A DNA stretch of 26,071 nt from Flavobacteriales bacterium UBA7519 (GTDB lineage Bacteria; Bacteroidota; Bacteroidia; Flavobacteriales; Weeksellaceae), in assembly GCA_002476905.1 (NCBI GenBank), contig DLND01000077.1:1-26071 (forward strand), written 5' to 3'. Below the pieces are notes generated by a model that ran no database searches, was not told the DNA's origin, and was given only the letters and a program-made list of their open reading frames with translations. A program made the translations under genes and the position numbers. This document shows, one piece after another, positions 22,107 to 26,071 of this stretch; the stretch's first letter is position 1, and every line of letters begins with the position of its first letter.

Positions 22107-23147
22107 ATGCGAATAGAAAACGAAATCAAGTTAGGGTTCAAAGATGTGATGTTTCGTCCGAAGCGTTCTACACTCAAATCCCGCAGCGAAGTGACAATAG
22201 AGAGAGAATTCACTTTTCTTCATACTCAAAAAAAATGGAGCGGCGTCCCTTTGATTGCTGCTAATATGGACACAGTCGGAACTTTCGAAATGGCGGAAGC
22301 ACTTTACAAAGAAAAAATCATTACGGCTGTTCATAAACACTATTCTGTACAGGAATGGACTGATTTTCTGAAAGATAAAAGCGATGATTTTTACCAATAC
22401 ATCGCACTGAGCACAGGAACCGGAAAAGCAGATGAAGAGAAAATAAAAACCATCCTGGATTCTAATCCGAAAATCCAATTTCTTTGCATTGATGTTGCTA
22501 ATGGTTACTCAGAGCATTTTGTAGAGTTTGTGAAAAAAGCACGTCAAAATTTCCCTGATAAAATCATTATGGCTGGCAATGTCGTAACTGGCGAAATGGT
22601 GGAAGAACTGATTTTGGCAGGCGCGGATATTATTAAAGTTGGAATCGGTCCTGGTTCGGTTTGTACAACTCGTGTAAAAACAGGTGTTGGTTATCCTCAG
22701 CTTTCTGCAATTATAGAATGTGCTGATGCGGCGCACGGTTTAGGCAGCCAAATCATCGGCGACGGTGGTTGCAAAGTTCCTGGCGATGTGGCTAAGGCGT
22801 TTGGCGGTGGTGCTGATTTCGTGATGTTGGGCGGAATGTTTGCCGGACACGACGAAAGTGGTGGCGAACTGATTACAGAAAATGGAAAAACTTTCCGATT
22901 ATTCTACGGAATGAGTTCTCAAACAGCGATGGATAAACATTCCGGCGGCGTTGCAGAATATCGTGCTTCCGAAGGAAAAACTGTGAAAGTTCCTTACAAA
23001 GGTCCAGTTGCTGATACAGTAAAAGATATTTTGGGCGGTGTTCGTTCGACGTGTACTTATGTTGGCGCAGCGAAGTTGAAAGAGCTTTCCAAAAGAACGA
23101 CTTTTATTCGTGTTCAAGAGCAGGAAAATCAAGTTTTTAACGGATAG
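22107..23147 (+). CDS. guaC: GMP reductase
   Basis: A 346-residue TIM-barrel enzyme that reduces GMP to IMP with NADPH, returning guanine nucleotides to the common purine pool. The catalytic Cys186 lies in [20 protein letters not shown], shared with IMP dehydrogenase. There is no CBS-domain insertion, and the overall length and the segment [19 protein letters not shown] mark it as GuaC rather than GuaB. Further matches are [35 protein letters not shown] and the C-terminal active-site flap region [20 protein letters not shown]. It is a single-gene unit with a palindrome upstream and a strong bidirectional-looking terminator downstream. Confidence 0.94.
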   Translation: MRIENEIKLGFKDVMFRPKRSTLKSRSEVTIEREFTFLHTQKKWSGVPLIAANMDTVGTFEMAEALYKEKIITAVHKHYSVQEWTDFLKDKSDDFYQYIALSTGTGKADEEKIKTILDSNPKIQFLCIDVANGYSEHFVEFVKKARQNFPDKIIMAGNVVTGEMVEELILAGADIIKVGIGPGSVCTTRVKTGVGYPQLSAIIECADAAHGLGSQIIGDGGCKVPGDVAKAFGGGADFVMLGGMFAGHDESGGELITENGKTFRLFYGMSSQTAMDKHSGGVAEYRASEGKTVKVPYKGPVADTVKDILGGVRSTCTYVGAAKLKELSKRTTFIRVQEQENQVFNG

Positions 23148-23248
23148 TTTCTTTAGAATTAAAAACGGAAGGCTTTGATTATAAAATGGAACAAAAGTTT
23201 GACTTATTAACCTTTACTGTCGTTGATAATTGCAGAAATAAATAACAA

Positions 23249-23275
23249 AAACCAGCCAAATTCGGCTGGTTTTTT
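23249..23275 (+). terminator. Terminator between guaC and the lut/nucleosidase operon (probably bidirectional)
   Basis: AAACCAGCC (23249-23257) pairs with GGCTGGTTT (23264-23272) around a 6-base loop, with T runs following in both directions (TTTTT on plus; TTTTTG on minus). It serves guaC and probably also the convergent nucleosidase gene, whose stop is at 23277. Confidence 0.88.
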
Positions 23276-23276
23276 A

Positions 23277-23849
23277 TCAAATATTATCTAGTTCTCTTCT
23301 CAGCGCAACTGAAGCTTTTCTAACCTCTTGTGTCCAGTCATCGGCCGCATTTCCGTCTGCTCCGTCAGAAATATACTTCAGACAAAGAAAATCGATTCCT
23401 TCATATTCTGCAACTCTCGCCAACGCAAAAGCTTCCATATCAATAACGTTGTATTCGGGGTTATTATGTTCCATTTCGAATTGGTCGCCGGAACCGCAGA
23501 TCCCGTTCGGGAGATGGCTTGTTTTAATTCCATATTCCAAAAGAATTGGTTCATCAGAAAATGGCGTCTCAAATTTCTTAAAACCCAATGCTCTTACATC
23601 CATATCTCTCTGAATAAATCGACTGCAATTCACAACACTTCCTCTGTCAAAAGTTGTACTTCCAGCTGTTCCAAGATTAATAATCAAATCAGGATTCACT
23701 TTCTGAATGGCTTTTGTAAGATTATAAGTCGCTTTAACCTTCCCTATTCCTACAAAGACTTTATTATAATTTTCGAACTCGTTTCCGGCTTCTGATTCCA
23801 GAGCAAAAACCAAAAGGATGTTGCTGTAAAGCTTTCCGTTAATTGTCAT
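23277..23849 (-). CDS. Nucleosidase / nucleoside phosphorylase family protein (MTA/SAH nucleosidase-like)
   Basis: A 190-residue member of the PNP/UDP phosphorylase superfamily. The N-terminus ILLVFALESEAGNEF holds the Glu position used as catalytic base in MTA/SAH nucleosidases, GTAGS (60-64) is the ligand-binding turn, VIDMEAFALARVAE (135-148) gives Met138-Glu139 for ribose contact, and Asp162 in KYISDGADGNAADDW is the purine-contacting Asp. It is about 40 residues shorter than standard MtnN. The reduced parts are early strands and the region around residue 100. Cleavage of the N-glycosidic bond of 5'-methylthioadenosine, S-adenosylhomocysteine or another nucleoside is likely, but the substrate is not settled. 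Its ATG is one base after the lutC stop, so it appears to be the last gene of the lactate operon. Confidence 0.82.
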   Translation of the reverse strand: MTINGKLYSNILLVFALESEAGNEFENYNKVFVGIGKVKATYNLTKAIQKVNPDLIINLGTAGSTTFDRGSVVNCSRFIQRDMDVRALGFKKFETPFSDEPILLEYGIKTSHLPNGICGSGDQFEMEHNNPEYNVIDMEAFALARVAEYEGIDFLCLKYISDGADGNAADDWTQEVRKASVALRRELDNI

Positions 23850-23850
23850 T

Positions 23851-24444
23851 TTAGGACACAGGTTTTTTCATAAAGAACAAAGTCAATGTCCGTGCGCCCT
23901 GTGCACCGTGTACCAAAACGGCGCTGATGTCCGCTGTTGCAGATGGCCCCATCACAAAACAGCCATAATGTGAGTGTGGAAAATCTACTCTTTTGTAGGC
24001 GGTATGCATATTTTCGGTCAAATCTTCAGGATCCAGCAAAACAGCGAGGTGTTGAGATAAATAACCTAATGAATTGGTAACCAGATATTTTTCGGTGACC
24101 CAGACCATTCCCATCTCCGCCACACCAAATTCTGCACGGAAAATACCCAAATCCACATCATTAAGATCCGCGGGCTTTTGCACGTGTATATCTTTATTCC
24201 CTCTCCATTCAGGCGTTGCAGAGCAAGTGACCTTAGCATCAGGAAGCTTTTTTCGCATAATTTCCTGCGCTTCTTCTACCGATGCGACATCATAAAAATC
24301 GACGGCAGCAATTTTGGCGTTAATTTCAAAAACAGCTTTAAGATCTGTCCCTGGCTTTTTATAATCCGGGATGGCGGGATAATCCACTTTTTCGCGGTTA
24401 GCAAGATTGGTTCTTACCGAACTCAGTAATTCTTCTTTAGTCAT
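23851..24444 (-). CDS. lutC: LutC-type lactate utilisation protein (LUD domain)
   Basis: A 197-residue LUD-domain protein, subunit C of the LutABC system that oxidises L-lactate to pyruvate in the cytoplasm. Family blocks are DLGIFRAEFGVAEMGMVWVT (about 98-117), HLAVLLDPEDL and the end segment GPSATADISAVLVHGAQGAR (167-186), the latter shared with LutB. It overlaps the 3' end of lutB by eight bases, and the nucleosidase starts one base after its stop. Its exact biochemical part in the complex is not clear for the family; it may bind the substrate or the next electron carrier. Confidence 0.92.
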   Translation of the reverse strand: MTKEELLSSVRTNLANREKVDYPAIPDYKKPGTDLKAVFEINAKIAAVDFYDVASVEEAQEIMRKKLPDAKVTCSATPEWRGNKDIHVQKPADLNDVDLGIFRAEFGVAEMGMVWVTEKYLVTNSLGYLSQHLAVLLDPEDLTENMHTAYKRVDFPHSHYGCFVMGPSATADISAVLVHGAQGARTLTLFFMKKPVS

Positions 24445-25822
24445 TGTTTTTTCGGTTTTTTTTGTACCAGTCCCTGAAGGTTTCTTTTTTCACGTCAGGC
24501 AATTCACGGTCTTCTACCCAAGGATCCAACGTGCTGTTTTCCAATAGAGATTTTGTGAGAATATTCAGCATATTGTAAGTGGTCTTTTCCATCATTTTAA
24601 AAGCAGTTGCACTGCCCAGCAATCTGTCGGCAGCAGCAAATGCCAGCCTTCTGCCAAAAGGTGTTTTCTTTTTCTCCATCATCACTTTTCGCCACTCGAT
24701 AATCTGGTCCGAAATATTAATATGAACGGGGCAGATCTCTGTACAGGAGCCGCAAAGCGATGAATGGAAAGGTAATTCTGAATAGGTGTCTTCATCAAAA
24801 GTAGGATCCAGAATAATCCCAATCGGGCCGGAATAAGTAGCACCATAAGACAATCCGCCACTCCTTCTGTACACCGGGCAGGTATTCATACAGGCACCAC
24901 AACGGATACATTTGAGAGAATGCCAGAACTTGTCCATAGACAATCGTTTGCTCCTGCCATTATCTGTGAGTACAATGTGCATCTCAGATCCTTCTCTTGG
25001 GCCTGAAAAATGAGAAGTATACTGCGTTGCCGGCGTCCCTAAAGCACTGCGGGAAAGTAGTCTGATAAAAACACCCAAATCTTCTACCTTCGGCAGTATC
25101 TTTTCTATCCCAATACTGGCAATATGCAGCGGCGGAATGCTTGCGGTAAGATCGGCATTACCTTCATTAGTACATACTACAAAAGTACCGGTTTCGGCAA
25201 CGGCAAAATTGGCGCCTGTCATCCCTGCATCTGCCACCAAAAATTTTGGACGGGCATTGTTCCTCATTGCTTCTGCGAGAGAATGCGGATCATTATCGTT
25301 AGGATCCGTACCAATTTTATCTGCAAATAGTTTGGCAATATCTTCCGTCGTTTTTTGGATGGCAGGCATTACAATATGACTTGGCCGTTCGCCTGATAAC
25401 TGCTGAATACGCTCACCCAGATCTGTCTCCAGGACATCAATTCCTCGTTCTTCAAGAAAAGGTGTCATCCCGCATTCTTCCTGCAGCATCGATTTGCTTT
25501 TGATGATGCGCTTTGCACCGTGAGAATTCAAAATATCAAAAACAATAGCATTATGGTCATCGGCATCTTTTGCAAAATGAACAGTGATACCATTTTCCTC
25601 GGCTTTTGTTGCAAACTGGTCTATGTAGTGATCCAGATGCGTCAGCGCATGTTCTTTGATTTGCGAAGCCAGATTTCTAAGCTCTTCCCATTCCGGAATC
25701 TCAGAGGATACTTTACTACGCTTGATAATTGTATTATAAAGATTTTTATCGTGTTGCGCCTCGTGAACATCATCCTGTTTGATGAATTTTCTCGCATTAT
25801 CTTCTACGTTTATTTTTCCCAT
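24437..25822 (-). CDS. lutB: LutB-type iron-sulfur protein of lactate oxidation
   Basis: A 461-residue protein. An N-terminal LUD domain (about 60-290) contains FLVADAGMTGANFAVAETGT and SALGTPATQYTSHFSGPREG. A dicluster ferredoxin module follows: C305-x2-C308-x2-C311-x3-C315-P and C357-x2-C360-x3-C364-P, the latter cut one Cys short of the former by eye, so two [4Fe-4S] clusters are likely with P316 and P365 as usual. It passes electrons from lactate to the quinone pool with LutA and LutC. The start (MGKINVEDNARKFIKQDDVH) is typical. It begins 12 bases after the lutA stop and overlaps lutC by eight bases. Confidence 0.94.
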   Translation of the reverse strand: MGKINVEDNARKFIKQDDVHEAQHDKNLYNTIIKRSKVSSEIPEWEELRNLASQIKEHALTHLDHYIDQFATKAEENGITVHFAKDADDHNAIVFDILNSHGAKRIIKSKSMLQEECGMTPFLEERGIDVLETDLGERIQQLSGERPSHIVMPAIQKTTEDIAKLFADKIGTDPNDNDPHSLAEAMRNNARPKFLVADAGMTGANFAVAETGTFVVCTNEGNADLTASIPPLHIASIGIEKILPKVEDLGVFIRLLSRSALGTPATQYTSHFSGPREGSEMHIVLTDNGRSKRLSMDKFWHSLKCIRCGACMNTCPVYRRSGGLSYGATYSGPIGIILDPTFDEDTYSELPFHSSLCGSCTEICPVHINISDQIIEWRKVMMEKKKTPFGRRLAFAAADRLLGSATAFKMMEKTTYNMLNILTKSLLENSTLDPWVEDRELPDVKKETFRDWYKKNRKNND

Positions 25823-25834
25823 TGTTTGTGATTT

Positions 25835-26071
25835 TTAGAATGGTCCGTTATTCAAAACCTGAGCAATATGTACAAATTTGAGGTCTGATTTTTCTCTTTT
25901 GGCAATGCCTTCCTGATGCATCAGGCAAGACATATCCGGCGAAACTACATATTCTACTTTATGCCTTGTGTAATCAGCAACTTTGTCCTGCCCCATCTTG
26001 GCACTCACCGCTTCATCGGTTACACAAAACGTCCCACCAAAGCCACAGCATTCTTGTGGCCTGTCAATCGT
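25835..26071 (-). CDS. lutA: LutA-type (Fe-S)-binding protein, C-terminal part (5' end outside window)
   Basis: The last 78 residues of a CCG-domain protein are visible, read on the minus strand from the window edge and too short to stand out as a complete frame. The translation includes ECCGFGGTFCVTDEAVSAKM and then YVVSPDMSCLMHQEG, the second cysteine-rich CCG signature of LutA/GlpC-like subunits that hold a [4Fe-4S]-type cluster for electron transfer. It ends HIAQVLNNGPF. The N-terminal CCG repeat and start lie beyond 26071. It is the first visible gene of the lut operon, 12 bases before lutB. Confidence 0.93.
   Translation of the reverse strand, partial: TIDRPQECCGFGGTFCVTDEAVSAKMGQDKVADYTRHKVEYVVSPDMSCLMHQEGIAKREKSDLKFVHIAQVLNNGPF

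Noticed and set aside
23187..23246. 19-codon ORF between guaC and its terminator
   Set aside because: It is short, has no start signal and lies in a transcribed 3' region; it is expected by chance.

Overview
The window looks like chromosomal DNA of a Flavobacteriia bacterium, most likely a Chryseobacterium-like member of the Weeksellaceae. The grounds are low G+C coding sequence, Bacteroidetes-type promoters with a -7 element of the form TAnnTTTG, a DUF4251 lipoprotein, a LytS-type kinase joined to 2TM-domain proteins, a 395-residue MnmA, and a ClpC-type Hsp100. The genus is inferred from how the proteins look, not from a search. No rRNA, tRNA, CRISPR array or phage is visible, and no gene-free stretch exceeds about 280 bases.

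Layout: 1-2605 holds the 3' part of meaB, then on the minus strand a DUF4251 lipoprotein and a YgjV-like membrane protein overlapping a family-4 glycosyltransferase. 2780-5311 is clpC, with a palindrome upstream and a strong terminator after it. 5500-6024 (minus) is a small outer-membrane barrel protein. 6303-7490 is mnmA, preceded by an odd conserved-looking segment and followed by a terminator whose arm is duplicated. 7708-7998 is a small secreted LTxxQ-like protein. 8058-10771 (minus) is a four-gene signalling operon: a LytS-type kinase fused to a 2TM domain, two free 2TM proteins and a LytTR response regulator. 10929-13201 has a small membrane protein, a PA0069-type radical SAM protein and an MtfA-like zinc peptidase.

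13262-16970 carries chorismate-related metabolism: menD (menaquinone) faces pabC-pabB (folate). Between them sits a compact 397-bp unit in which a GIY-YIG nuclease gene is enclosed by perfect 28-bp inverted repeats. I regard this as the best candidate for a little-described mobile or repeat-propagating system in the window. 17070-19917 encodes two related polytopic membrane proteins, an AI-2E family transporter and a DUF3820 protein. It ends in a 4-base tail-to-tail overlap with uvrB (minus). uvrB and guaC are divergent, and both have a -7 element exactly four bases before their ATG, which predicts leaderless mRNAs. 23277-26071 (minus) is the lactate-utilisation operon lutA(partial)-lutB-lutC with a short nucleosidase appended at its 3' end.

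Most of the window is ordinary core genome. The unusual parts are the GIY-YIG/inverted-repeat unit, the kinase-2TM fusion that keeps an apparent internal start, the recurrent 4-nt promoter-to-ATG spacing, and a few palindromes and repeats in the intergenic regions.
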